Positions 1 through 8,291 of a DNA stretch of 35,716 nt are shown here, piece after piece (position 1 is the stretch's first letter; each line of letters starts with the position of its first letter). The notes under the pieces were generated by a model, which saw only the letters and a program-made list of their open reading frames with translations, was not told where the DNA came from and searched no databases. The DNA is taken from the NCBI GenBank assembly GCA_964551475.1, contig CAZKCI010000118.1:1-35716 (forward strand). The letters are read 5' to 3'. The DNA is from CAZKCI01 sp964551475. GTDB lineage: Bacteria; Auribacterota; Erginobacteria; Erginobacterales; CAZKCI01. Position numbers and translations under genes: made by a program.

Positions 1-1093
1 TGATCGTCTTCTCGGTCTCCGGATCGAAGTAATGCGCCTTGCTCATGTCGTAGACGACCGACAGATCGTCCCCCGCCGCGATCTTCTCCCGGGGGGGAAC
101 CCGGGCCAGGAAAGGGCCGGCGGCGGCGGTAAAATGGATGAACATCTCCGATCCCATCGGCTCGATCACCTCGATCCGGGCGGGGAACCCCCCCTCCTCC
201 TTCCCGCCGGGCGGGAGAACCCGGATGTCCTCCGGGCGGATGCCGAAGACGATCGACCGGTCGGCGTAGGGCGCGAGGGCGGCGGCGGAGCGTCCGTCGA
301 TCCGGAAGCGGAGCGTCCCCGCCTCCAAATCAAGTCCTCCGGACGACTTGACCACCTTCCCCTTCAGGAAGTTCATCGGCGGCGAGCCGATGAATCCGGC
401 GACGAATTTATCGACGGGGCGGAGGTAGAGGGCCAGGGGCGCGGCGATCTGGTGGATGACGCCGTCTTTCATCACCACGATCCGGTCGCCCATGGTCATC
501 GCCTCGACCTGGTCGTGGGTGACGTAGATCATCGTCGCCTGAAGCTTTTTATGCAGCTTGTTGATCTCGGCCCGCATCTGGACCCGAAGCTTGGCGTCGA
601 GGTTGGAGAGGGGCTCGTCGAAAAGGAAGACCTGGGGCTTGCGGACAATCGCCCGTCCCACCGCCACCCGCTGGCGCTGGCCGCCGGAGAGGGCCTTGGG
701 CTTGCGGTCGAGATACTGGGGGATCTCCAGAATCTCCGCCGCTTCCTTCACCCGGCCTTCGATCTCGTCGCGGGGGTACTTGCGCAGCTTCAGTCCGAAG
801 GCCAGGTTGTCCCGGACCGTCATATGGGGGTAGAGGGCGTAATTCTGGAAGACCATGGCGATGTCCCGGTCCTTGGGGAGGACGTCGTTGACCAGGGTTT
901 TGCCGATGAAGATCTCGCCCCGGGTGATCGTCTCCAGGCCGGCGATCATGCGCAGGCAGGTGGATTTGCCGCAGCCGGAGGGGCCGACCAGGACGACAAA
1001 CTCCTTGTCGGCGACTTCGAGCGAGACGTTGTTGACGGCGGTGACGCCGCTGGGATAGACCTTGCTGACGCCGCGCAGGACGACCTGGGCCAT
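1..1093 (-). CDS. ugpC: ABC transporter ATPase, UgpC/MalK type (partial)
   Basis: Cytoplasmic ATPase that energises a carbohydrate or glycerol-phosphate importer. Read from ATG at 1093 it has Walker A GPSGCGKST near residues 37-45, the Q-loop at VFQNY, the signature SGGQRQ near 136-141 and Walker B FLFDE near 156-160. These are followed by the long C-terminal OB-fold regulatory region typical of MalK/UgpC/MsmX (residues ~235-364). About 364 residues lie in the window, close to the usual family length, so only the last few residues are probably missing at the left edge. No permease or binding protein is visible. The substrate cannot be told from the ATPase, because one such ATPase often serves several importers. 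The long plus-strand frame opposite it is a shadow. Confidence 0.93.
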   Translation of the reverse strand, partial: MAQVVLRGVSKVYPSGVTAVNNVSLEVADKEFVVLVGPSGCGKSTCLRMIAGLETITRGEIFIGKTLVNDVLPKDRDIAMVFQNYALYPHMTVRDNLAFGLKLRKYPRDEIEGRVKEAAEILEIPQYLDRKPKALSGGQRQRVAVGRAIVRKPQVFLFDEPLSNLDAKLRVQMRAEINKLHKKLQATMIYVTHDQVEAMTMGDRIVVMKDGVIHQIAAPLALYLRPVDKFVAGFIGSPPMNFLKGKVVKSSGGLDLEAGTLRFRIDGRSAAALAPYADRSIVFGIRPEDIRVLPPGGKEEGGFPARIEVIEPMGSEMFIHFTAAAGPFLARVPPREKIAAGDDLSVVYDMSKAHYFDPETEKTI

Positions 1094-1303
1094 GGTCAGT
1101 GTTCTCCTCGAATAGTCGGGTAGTGGTGTGCTGGGAGCTTCTACAGGTTATCAGGGCGGGAAAGTTATGTCAAAGCGGATAAATTATTGTGGATCGCGAA
1201 TCGTAAGGCAGCGCCACCTCCAGCCCGGCCGCCGAGCCAAAGCCAAGCCCATTCGTGCTCATTCGTGCCAATTCGTGGACATCATTCGCCGAGCCTGCCA
1301 GTC

Positions 1304-2146
1304 CTACCAGCCAGGTAGATGCGGCTGGGCCGGGGTTTCCCCCGGCGACCGGCGCGGCGGCGGAGACGAAACCTCCACCATTTCGCTGATCCGGTCGTGG
1401 TAGGTGAGCCAGACGCGGACATGGGCGCGCCCCTTTTTCTCCAGGCGGCCCTTCACCGCCTTGAGGACCAGGTCGGGGCGGTTGCAGTCCCGGCTCAGGT
1501 GGGCCAGGAACACGTCGCTCAGCTCCTCCCCGGTTTCGAGAGCGATGAGATCGGCCGCGTCGTCGTTGGCCAGATGCCCCTGCGTTCCCCGGATTCTCTG
1601 CTTCAGGGCCCACGGGCGGTCGCCGGCCATGAGCAGGGCGGGGTCGTGGTTGGCTTCCATCACCACCACCCGCGCCGAGCGGATCTTGTCCTTCACTACG
1701 GCGGTCGGCATCCCCAGATCGGTCGCGATCACCACGATCGTTTCCTCCCACCGAATGGAAAAGCCGACCGGCTCCTGGGCGTCATGGAAGACCGGGAAGG
1801 GGGTGACGGTGAGATCGCCCGTCGTCCAGGACTGGCTGGTGGTGAAAATCCGGACATCCCAGGACGCCCCGGCGGGCCGGTTTACCGCTTCCGCCGTGGC
1901 CCGGTTCATGTACACCGGCCGCTTGTGCTTCCGGGCCAGGACGTCGAGGCCGCGGATGTGGTCGCCGTGCTCATGGCCGATCAGGATGGCGTCGATATCC
2001 TCGATCGCGAGGCCGACCTGAGCCAAGCGGCGGCCCGTCTCCCTCGCGCTCAAGCCGGCGTCGACCAGAATCCGGCAGGAATCGGACTGGATCAGCGTGC
2101 AGTTCCCGGACGATCCGCTGGCCAGCACGCAGATTTTAAGACCCAT
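1304..2146 (-). CDS. MBL-fold metallo-hydrolase, WalJ/YycJ-like
   Basis: A 280-residue cytoplasmic metallo-beta-lactamase-fold protein. The N-terminus (LASGSSGNCTLI, then LVDAGLSAR) and the zinc motif HEHGDH at residues 58-63 are characteristic of the WalJ/YycJ subfamily. Later metal ligands appear as FPVFHDAQEP and HLSRDC. Family members are proposed nucleases or phosphodiesterases acting in DNA or cell-wall homeostasis; the exact substrate is unknown. The gene is divergent from rpoN, with a 404-bp intergenic region full of inverted repeats between them. The C-terminal end is proline-rich and unusual. Confidence 0.85.
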   Translation of the reverse strand: MGLKICVLASGSSGNCTLIQSDSCRILVDAGLSARETGRRLAQVGLAIEDIDAILIGHEHGDHIRGLDVLARKHKRPVYMNRATAEAVNRPAGASWDVRIFTTSQSWTTGDLTVTPFPVFHDAQEPVGFSIRWEETIVVIATDLGMPTAVVKDKIRSARVVVMEANHDPALLMAGDRPWALKQRIRGTQGHLANDDAADLIALETGEELSDVFLAHLSRDCNRPDLVLKAVKGRLEKKGRAHVRVWLTYHDRISEMVEVSSPPPRRSPGETPAQPHLPGW

Positions 2147-2240
2147 GTTTCATCTCCACCCGTTTGATTATCCGCTTAACATCCCCGCTTTTCACCGGCA
2201 AACCTTCAGCCTGTGTTCAAGTATGTACCTGACCGGTAGC

Positions 2241-2289
2241 CGCAGGCTTCAGCCTGCGTTCCGTAGGCGCGGACCCTTGCGGTCCGCGC
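2241..2289. repeat. Pair of GC-rich REP-like hairpins
   Basis: Two perfect hairpins sit side by side in the walJ-like/rpoN intergenic region. The first has 8-bp arms at 2241-2248 and 2251-2258 with a 2-nt loop (CGCAGGCT...AGCCTGCG). The second has 9-bp arms at 2267-2275 and 2281-2289 with a 5-nt loop (GCGCGGACC...GGTCCGCGC). Closely packed GC-rich hairpins like this resemble dispersed REP-type elements. There is no T-tract, so they are not canonical terminators. Confidence 0.5.
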
Positions 2290-2314
2290 GCCGGGCCAGC
2301 CCGGCCGACTATTC

Positions 2315-2401
2315 CAACAGACGATTGAATAGGATTGGATAGGATGCTAATCAGCCAAGCCGGCCCTCCAATCCTATTCCATCCTATTCAATCGTCTGTT
2401 G
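2315..2401. repeat. Long inverted repeat, 30-bp arms
   Basis: Left arm 2315-2344 and right arm 2372-2401 are reverse complements apart from two or so mismatches in the inner third, with a 27-nt loop. Both arms contain the internal repetition ATAGGATTGGATAGGA or its complement. It lies between the divergent WalJ-like gene and rpoN. It could be a MITE or REP-type insertion; no flanking target duplication is obvious. Confidence 0.7.
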
Positions 2402-2512
2402 ATAATGCCGAGCCAAACCAGGCCGTGAAAATTCCCGGCCGCCTTGACATCCCTTTCCGTCCGAGCATATATTACAGAGGCAGGGCACAAACGATACCGC
2501 GGACACTCAATC

Positions 2513-2540
2513 TTTTTCCGCGGCTGTAGCCGCGGAAAAA
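2513..2540 (+). promoter_or_regulatory. Perfect hairpin abutting the rpoN ribosome-binding site
   Basis: Arms at 2513-2525 and 2528-2540 (13 bp, loop GT) form a perfect palindrome ending in five A residues. The rpoN Shine-Dalgarno (GGAG at 2541-2544, ATG at 2551) follows immediately. If transcribed, the hairpin would sit against the ribosome-binding site and could affect rpoN translation. It could equally be a terminator or REP-type element, since one flank is a T-run on either strand. Confidence 0.5.
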
Positions 2541-2550
2541 GGAGACCATC

Positions 2551-3978
2551 ATGGCGATCGAGATGCAGCAGCTCCAGAGGCCGGAACAGAGGATGATCCT
2601 CACTCCTCAGATGCAGCAGGCCATCCATCTGCTCCAGGCCCCCCTGCAGGAGATGAGCAGCATCATCGACCAAGAGATGGTATCCAACCCGGTCCTCGAG
2701 GAAGAGCCCGTCGGGGAGGGCGCGGCCCCGGAGACCGCCGGCGGCGAGACCCCGGAGACCTCCGGCGAGACCGAGTTCCGCGAGGAGTTCAACCGCCTTT
2801 CCACCGCCGACGACGAGTGGCGGGACTACTTCCACCAGACCGGATCATCTCACCGCTACCAGGCCCGGGATGAAGAGGAGAGCGCCTTCCTGGAGAGCCT
2901 GGTCACCCGCGGGGAGACACTGGGCGAGCACCTCCAGGCTCAGGCGCGCGGCATCTCCTTCTCCGAGCGGGAGAAGAAGATCGCCGACGCGATCATCGGG
3001 AACATCGACCGCAACGGCTATCTGAGCGAACCGCTCGAAGAGATCGCCCGCGAGGCCGGGGCGGAGGTCTCCGAGGCGGAGAAGGTCCTCCCGGTGATCC
3101 AGAAGCTTCATCCCCCCGGTGTGGCGGCGCGCGACGTCAAGGAATGCCTCCTCCTCCAGATCGAGTCGAGGGAGCACGCCGATCCCCTGGCCGCGGAGAT
3201 CGTGGACAAGCACCTGGACGACCTCGGCCGCCGCCGCTATCCCCAGATCGCCCGGGTCCTCAAGACCACGCCCGAGCGGGTACAGAGGGCGGCCGAGTAT
3301 ATCGCCACGCTTGACCCCCGCCCCGGCGGCATGTTCGACACCGACGAGGTCCCCTACCTCACCCCGGATGTCTTCCTCGAGAAAACCGAGGACGGCTACA
3401 CGATCAGCTTCAACAGCGAATACCTTCCCCACCTGCGGATCAACGACACCTACCGGGCGCTGATGAACGGCCCCGAGTCCGACTCCTCCACCCGCACCTA
3501 CATCAAGGACAAGGTCAAGGCCGGCCTCTGGCTGATCAAAAACATCCGTCTCCGCCAGGAAACGCTCTCCAAGATCACCGCGGAGATCGTCAGCCGCCAG
3601 CGGCAGTTCCTGGACAAAGGCCCCTCCTTCCTGGTCCCCCTGAAGATGGCCGAGATCGCCCAGACCGTGGGGATCCACGAATCGACCGTAAGCCGGGCCG
3701 TCTCCAACAAGTACATCCAGACCCCCCAGGGGCTTCTCCCGATGAAGTTCTTCTTCTCCGGCGCGCTGGCCTCGCCCGCCGGAACCGGCGTGGCCTCCGC
3801 CAGCGTCAAGGAGGAGATCGGCCGGATCATCCGGGAGGAGAACCCCCATCACCCCTGGAGCGACCAGGAGATCGAGGAGATGCTCACCCGCCAGGGGATC
3901 AAGCTCGCCCGCCGCACCGTCACCAAATACCGCAAGTCCCTGAACATCCTCTCCTCCCACCTGCGGAAAAAATACTGA
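2551..3978 (+). CDS. rpoN: RNA polymerase sigma-54 factor RpoN
   Basis: A 475-residue sigma-54. The glutamine-rich Region I, where AAA+ activators act, is clear in residues 1-50 (LTPQMQQAIHLLQ). An acidic Region II linker covers ~50-110 and the core-binding domain ~110-340. The helix-turn-helix AEIAQTVGIHESTVSRAV lies near 368-386, followed by YIQTPQG. The diagnostic RpoN box ARRTVTKYRK lies near 453-462, close to the C-terminus, as in full-length family members. RpoN binds -24/-12 promoters and needs enhancer-binding activators. The ATG at 2551 is preceded by GGAG with good spacing and directly follows a strong hairpin. Confidence 0.97.
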   Translation: MAIEMQQLQRPEQRMILTPQMQQAIHLLQAPLQEMSSIIDQEMVSNPVLEEEPVGEGAAPETAGGETPETSGETEFREEFNRLSTADDEWRDYFHQTGSSHRYQARDEEESAFLESLVTRGETLGEHLQAQARGISFSEREKKIADAIIGNIDRNGYLSEPLEEIAREAGAEVSEAEKVLPVIQKLHPPGVAARDVKECLLLQIESREHADPLAAEIVDKHLDDLGRRRYPQIARVLKTTPERVQRAAEYIATLDPRPGGMFDTDEVPYLTPDVFLEKTEDGYTISFNSEYLPHLRINDTYRALMNGPESDSSTRTYIKDKVKAGLWLIKNIRLRQETLSKITAEIVSRQRQFLDKGPSFLVPLKMAEIAQTVGIHESTVSRAVSNKYIQTPQGLLPMKFFFSGALASPAGTGVASASVKEEIGRIIREENPHHPWSDQEIEEMLTRQGIKLARRTVTKYRKSLNILSSHLRKKY

Positions 3979-4006
3979 CCCCCGGAAAAGCAGTAAACGA
4001 AAATGA

Positions 4007-4034
4007 AGTAATCAGTTATCAGTAACTGATTACT
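4007..4034. terminator. Perfect hairpin between convergent genes
   Basis: Perfect 12-bp arms (4007-4018 and 4023-4034) around a 4-nt loop lie between the convergent ends of rpoN and the C70-peptidase gene. Position suggests a bidirectional terminator, but there is no clear T-tract. A REP-like element is the alternative. Confidence 0.45.
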
Positions 4035-4095
4035 GGCCGCAGGCCGCGCCCTAGTGGGCGGGTAAACTTTAGCCTGCGCACTGCGCACAGAAAGA

Positions 4096-5601
4096 CTAGG
4101 GCCTCCCGCAAACCGGCTGATCGTCGGAGGCGCCGTAGCTGATGCTGGTCACGCCGTAGATATACCAGCGCCCCTCCGCGGGCCGATAGAGGGCCCGCTC
4201 CGCCGTGCCGTCCCCCTCGTAGTCGAACGGGAACGGGATGTCCCCGGAACGGCCGAAGGTCACGCATCCCTCCCCCCGGATATACCAGCGCCCGGACGAC
4301 GGGCGGAGAAGCGCGATCTCGGTGGCGCCGTCGCCGTTGAAATCGCCCGGCGTCGGGATGTCCCCCTGCCTCCCGTAGAAAACCCGCGTCAGGTTCCGGA
4401 CAAACCAGGCGCACTCCGAAGGAGTCTGGCGGTAAAGCGAACCGTCCGCCCTGTCGTCTCCGTCGTAGTCGCCGGGCACGGGGATGTCGCCGGGCGCACC
4501 GTAGGAGAAAGCGGTCAGTCCCTTCACATACCAACGGCCGGTCTCCGGCCGGAAGACCGCCGTGTCCGTCCGGAAGTCGCCGTCGTAGTCGGCGGGGACC
4601 GGGATATCGCCGTTCCGTCCGTAATAGTGGTCGGCGGCGGTCCCGTGGTAGAGACCGCGGACCCACCATCTTCCCGAGGATGGCCGCCAGACTCCATAAT
4701 CGGCCGTGCCGTCCCCGTTGTAGTCTCCATTGACCGGCACGTCCCCGTTCCGTCCGTAATAGACCAGGCTCAACTCGCGGATCCGGAAACTGCCGTCGGA
4801 GGCGCGCCAGAGGCCGCAGTCGGACCTTCCGTCACCGTCATAGTCGTCCGCCCCGATCACCAGCCTCCCGGGCGTGGGTGCAACCAAGGGCGTGGAGGAG
4901 GGCGGAGCGGAAGGGCTGGGTGTCGGTGGAGCGAAGGGAGTCGCCGACGGCGCCGGCGGGGGAGCGGCGGTCGGAGAGGGAGAGGGGCTCGCCGTCGGCT
5001 GAGCGCTCGGTGTGGCCGAAGGCCGGGCGGAGGGAGTCGGTCTTGGCGTCGGCGTCGCCGGGAGCAATTCGGTGCACTCCAGGCTGTGCGTCCAGGTGTG
5101 TGTGCCGCCCCGGACCATCCAGTCGTATGTCGCCACCTGGTAGCCGTTCCCCGGCCAGGGGTCCAGGTAATAGATGTCGTCCCCCTCGTAGCCCCGCCCC
5201 ACGACGAAATGGCCGCCGCCGGCGTCCCAGCCCCAGCGGATGACGAAGGGCTGTCCGGCGTCGATCCGGTCCGCCGACGCGGCTGGCGTCAGCGTGTAGT
5301 ATCCGTAGACGTTGGACACGGACCAGTTGTCGAGGATCATATTGATCCCCCGCCGGGTCGGACCGGTCGATGAACCGTAAAGCCAATTCCAGATATTTTG
5401 CCCTTCAGTGCCGTAGGCCCCGATCTCCGACTGTGTGGCCCAGACCCCGTAGTAGTTGAGAATGGCCTCCGATGATCCCGCCCAGCACCACTGGTTCAGA
5501 ACCTGTATCCTCGCCGGAACTTCCAGGACGCCGGCGGAAGCGGAGGCGGCGAGCAGGAACGATGCCGCCAGGACTATCGTCCTCCCCAGGGCCGTTCTCA
5601 T
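4096..5601 (-). CDS. Secreted C70/papain-like cysteine peptidase with six-repeat C-terminal domain
   Basis: A 501-residue exported protein. Residues 1-23 are a signal peptide. The catalytic domain (~25-175) has the papain-like layout: NQWCW with Gln37 and Cys39, GGHFVVG with His131, and YLDPWPG with Asp147. This matches the AvrRpt2/C70 and C39-like groups. A Pro/Ser/Thr-rich linker (~180-245) follows. Then come six Ca-binding-type repeats, with motifs such as DYDGDG, DYNGDG, DFNGDG and DYEGDG spaced about 36-40 residues apart. Unlike the other three repeat proteins in the window, it ends in QPVCGRP, not DIPVTR. It overlaps the upstream gene by four bases (ATGA), implying translational coupling. 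It probably cleaves a peptide at or outside the cell surface; the target is unknown. Confidence 0.82.
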   Translation of the reverse strand: MRTALGRTIVLAASFLLAASASAGVLEVPARIQVLNQWCWAGSSEAILNYYGVWATQSEIGAYGTEGQNIWNWLYGSSTGPTRRGINMILDNWSVSNVYGYYTLTPAASADRIDAGQPFVIRWGWDAGGGHFVVGRGYEGDDIYYLDPWPGNGYQVATYDWMVRGGTHTWTHSLECTELLPATPTPRPTPSARPSATPSAQPTASPSPSPTAAPPPAPSATPFAPPTPSPSAPPSSTPLVAPTPGRLVIGADDYDGDGRSDCGLWRASDGSFRIRELSLVYYGRNGDVPVNGDYNGDGTADYGVWRPSSGRWWVRGLYHGTAADHYYGRNGDIPVPADYDGDFRTDTAVFRPETGRWYVKGLTAFSYGAPGDIPVPGDYDGDDRADGSLYRQTPSECAWFVRNLTRVFYGRQGDIPTPGDFNGDGATEIALLRPSSGRWYIRGEGCVTFGRSGDIPFPFDYEGDGTAERALYRPAEGRWYIYGVTSISYGASDDQPVCGRP

Positions 5602-6332
5602 CGAGCGTCTCCTGCCCCGTTCCCCTGGAGAGGCGCGAGTTTTTCGGAGACGGCTGTTTTTAGCTCCTCCGCGATCGTTTCGAAATCGACCGGCGAGGAA
5701 TAGGCGTCCTCTCCGGCTGTCGGCGTCAGGCCGAATCCCTTTCCGCCGAAGATGAAGGGGTTCAAGTTGCGGTCATCCAACCGGGGGACGGCGAAAAAGT
5801 AGGCATTCGCCTGGAAGACAGCGACCAGTTGAATCTCATATCCCGAGGAATTCGGCCACCGCTTCAGGACTTTGTTCAACTCAACGGCGAGCGGTGCTTT
5901 TCCCAGCGCCACCGCCCGGCAGTCTCCGCCGGTCCCGTCCACGGTGAGAATGGACCGGATCTTCCCGCCCAGGACGACCGGGACGAACCAGGTCTCGGTG
6001 GGCGTGAGGACGGACGAGACGCCGTCTCCCGTGGCATATCCGGCCAGCGCGGCCGGCGTGATCGTATAGAGCCGGAAGGGATCTCCGACGCGAGCCTGAT
6101 CGACCCTTTCTCCCGCCCCAAAACCGTATTTTTCCGGACCGTCCGAAACGGCCCGGCCGAAAAAATGAGCGAGGCCGCAACGGGCGGCCGTGGCCGCGTC
6201 GTCCTCCCGGCGCTCAGAGGCGGATACCGACTCCGGAAGAACCGCGAGAAGAACCGCCAGAACCGACGCGCCCAAACCTATCACGAGTTTCCGCCCCCCG
6301 ATCCTCCCGGACCCGCGTTCTCTCCTGGCCAT
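5598..6332 (-). CDS. Exported protein of unknown function, coupled to the C70 peptidase
   Basis: A 244-residue protein with a basic N-terminus and a hydrophobic stretch (residues ~15-38) ending SVSAS, read as a signal peptide. The mature part is soluble, with no recognisable catalytic motif. Two cysteines (in ARCGLAHFF and GGDCRAVAL) could form a disulphide. The ATG is preceded by GAGGAGA. Its stop overlaps the peptidase start, so the two proteins are probably made in similar amounts. A chaperone, inhibitor or substrate role for the peptidase is inference only. Confidence 0.7.
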   Translation of the reverse strand: MARRERGSGRIGGRKLVIGLGASVLAVLLAVLPESVSASERREDDAATAARCGLAHFFGRAVSDGPEKYGFGAGERVDQARVGDPFRLYTITPAALAGYATGDGVSSVLTPTETWFVPVVLGGKIRSILTVDGTGGDCRAVALGKAPLAVELNKVLKRWPNSSGYEIQLVAVFQANAYFFAVPRLDDRNLNPFIFGGKGFGLTPTAGEDAYSSPVDFETIAEELKTAVSEKLAPLQGNGAGDAR

Positions 6333-6648
6333 TGTTTCTCCTCTATTTCAGCGTTTGGGCGCTATTCGGGATACTGATTTTCTGATGCGTTGCCTTATTC
6401 ATTAGCATCTCGTGTGCCAATAGCTCCCCCAACACCGACTTTTTCTCATCACCCTGCCCCGCATATAGATACGCGGTCGGCCGAACGGATAACCATTCCC
6501 GATCGTCATTTCGACCGCTTCGCCTCTGCAACACCGTTGCAGGATTGTAAAGCAAATTCCCCCCTCCCGGAGTGGAAAGCGGATGGGCTCCGCCAGAGTG
6601 CCCAGCGAAAGCTTCACGATGGGGGGGAGAGGCCTGCCCCCGTCGTTA
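6333..6648. other. Intergenic stretch with no supported gene
   Basis: These 316 bases lie between two minus-strand genes. A 70-codon TTG-start frame (6343-6555, minus) ends just before the next gene, but its composition is unconvincing. A short GC hairpin (GCGGATGGGCTCCGC, about 6579-6593) may terminate the AEC transporter transcript. I see nothing else. Confidence 0.4.
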
Positions 6649-7605
6649 TTACTTCGCCAGGGCGGCGAAGACCGCGGGGACCGTGAAGAGTCCGATCAGG
6701 ATATGGATGAAGTTCAGCGTACAGGCTGTCCGGGGGGCGCAGCCGTAGCGGACGGCAAAGACCGGTCCCAGAACGGCCGAGGGCATGGAGGCGATCAGGA
6801 CCAGGATCTGCTTCTGCTCCGGCGCGTATCGGAAAAGATCGGAACAGGCGCCGGCGAACCACGGCTGGAAGATCAGCTGGATCAGCGCGGAAACGATCAG
6901 AAGCAGCCACAGGCCGCGGATCGGCTGAAGCGTGAGCTGGAGCCCGAGGACCAGGCAGGCGATCACGGTCAGCGACCCCTGGATCATCTTGAGGGCTTCC
7001 AGCAGGGATGCCGCCACGGGGTGATCCAGGGGGAGAGGGAGATGGGAGAGGGCGATCCCCGCGATGACCGCGATGAAAACCGGCGATCGAAAATACTGGC
7101 CCGCAAGATTCTTCAGAGACGATTCCCCTCCTCCGGTGCCCCCGAAACGCATGGCCACCAAAGGGCCGAAGATGAATATCGGCAGTCCCACGCCCAGCTC
7201 GCTGATCAGGATGGCGTCGGACAGGGCCCGGGGATTGCCGGGAAAGGCGAACTGGACCAGCGGATAACCGATCAGCGCCGAGGATCCGAAGGTGGAGGTG
7301 AGGATCAGGGCTCCGATGGTCGGCCGGTCAAAACGCAACAGCCGGCCCAGAAGATAGGAGAGGCCGATGGACGCCACTCCCACCAGGATCATGGTCCCGA
7401 CCAAGCCGACCTGTCGGATTGAGACAGGGTGAGTGATCAGCTGGTAGAAGATCGTCGCCGGGAGGACGGCTTGGGTGAGGAGGCGGGCGAAGAGGGCGCT
7501 GTCCTCCTCCCGCGCCACGCCCAGCTTTTTCAGCCGGTTGGCCAGGACCACGATCAGGGCGAAGGCCAGGACGGTCTCCAGCACCTGGAACTTCACCGGT
7601 TCCAT
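6649..7605 (-). CDS. AEC-family transporter (auxin efflux carrier fold)
   Basis: A 318-residue inner-membrane protein with about ten hydrophobic segments in two halves. The central region TSTFGSSALIGYPL near residues 95-110 and the C-terminal half ASMPSAVLGPVFAVRYG are typical of the AEC (MdcF/YfdV-like) family. Bacterial members export or import small organic acids such as malonate or malate; the substrate here is not predictable. It lies 43 bp downstream of the cyclic-nucleotide-binding protein, in the same direction, so the two may be cotranscribed. Confidence 0.9.
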   Translation of the reverse strand: MEPVKFQVLETVLAFALIVVLANRLKKLGVAREEDSALFARLLTQAVLPATIFYQLITHPVSIRQVGLVGTMILVGVASIGLSYLLGRLLRFDRPTIGALILTSTFGSSALIGYPLVQFAFPGNPRALSDAILISELGVGLPIFIFGPLVAMRFGGTGGGESSLKNLAGQYFRSPVFIAVIAGIALSHLPLPLDHPVAASLLEALKMIQGSLTVIACLVLGLQLTLQPIRGLWLLLIVSALIQLIFQPWFAGACSDLFRYAPEQKQILVLIASMPSAVLGPVFAVRYGCAPRTACTLNFIHILIGLFTVPAVFAALAK

Positions 7606-7648
7606 GCTTTTTCCTCAGGAATTAGGGCAAGAGGAGGGACGGTCCCTC

Positions 7649-8152
7649 CTAGCGGGAGCAGGCGTCGCCCCCGGTGGGAGGATTGCGGGGCGGCGCGTAG
7701 AGGGAACCCCCGAGGAGAATGTCCGTTTCCCGGAGACGGCGGCTGATCTCGCGGGCAATGTTCATGATGATCAGCGTATACGCCTTGAGGTTGCTTTTAT
7801 AGATCTGATACATATCGGCGTTGGATAGCGTGAGCGCCGTCACCTTCTTGAGCGCTCTCACCGAGGCGGCGCGGGGCTGGACATCGATCAGCTCCATCTC
7901 TCCGAAGGTATCCCCCGCCCCGAGGACCATCATCCGGCGGGAGACCGGGCCCTGGGGGGAGGGGCATTCCCGGACAATCTCCACCGACCCCTGGTGGATG
8001 AAGTAGAGGCGGTCGCCCGGCTCTCCCTGCTTGACGATGTACTCGCCCTCGGGGAAACTCTCCTCCTTCAGGAGGGGCCGGATCGCCTTGATGTCCCCGG
8101 CGGAGAGGCCCCCGAAGAGCGAGTGGGATTGGAGAAACTTGGTTTTGACCAT
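7649..8152 (-). CDS. Cyclic-nucleotide-binding domain protein
   Basis: A 167-residue protein read from ATG at 8152, chosen because a strong GGGGGAG site lies just upstream and the domain starts at once. The CAP_ED/cNMP fold spans ~8-125: EYIVKQGEPGDRLYFI, then the phosphate-binding cassette region FGEMELIDVQPRAASV. No DNA-binding helix-turn-helix follows; the C-terminus is a short helical tail (IAREISRRLRETD). It therefore looks like a stand-alone sensor or regulatory subunit, not a CRP-type transcription factor. It may be cotranscribed with the AEC transporter and is divergent from the toxin-antitoxin pair. Confidence 0.85.
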   Translation of the reverse strand: MVKTKFLQSHSLFGGLSAGDIKAIRPLLKEESFPEGEYIVKQGEPGDRLYFIHQGSVEIVRECPSPQGPVSRRMMVLGAGDTFGEMELIDVQPRAASVRALKKVTALTLSNADMYQIYKSNLKAYTLIIMNIAREISRRLRETDILLGGSLYAPPRNPPTGGDACSR

Positions 8153-8241
8153 GGGATTCTCCCCCGGGCCTTTGCTGCCTTGCTGCCGACCATAGTGTGC
8201 GCCCGCTCCCCCTCCTCTGCCAGCGAAATCCTTGGAACACG

Positions 8242-8291
8242 ATTGGCAATTGCCAATTGTCGTGATACATTGCCAAAAGGAGGCTGCCAAT
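8242..8291 (+). promoter_or_regulatory. Promoter and palindromic operator of the AbrB/PIN pair
   Basis: A perfect 16-bp palindrome, ATTGGCAATTGCCAAT, lies at 8242-8257. It overlaps a plausible -35 (TTGGCA, 8243-8248), which is 17 bp from a -10 (TACATT, 8266-8271). Further half-sites TTGCCAA (8270-8276) and TGCCAAT (8285-8291, overlapping the start codon) follow. This is the layout expected for autorepression by the AbrB-type antitoxin encoded immediately downstream. Confidence 0.7.

Noticed and set aside
6343..6555. A 70-codon minus-strand frame before the exported-protein gene
   Set aside because: TTG start, composition unlike a protein, no family resemblance; kept only as a note on the gap.
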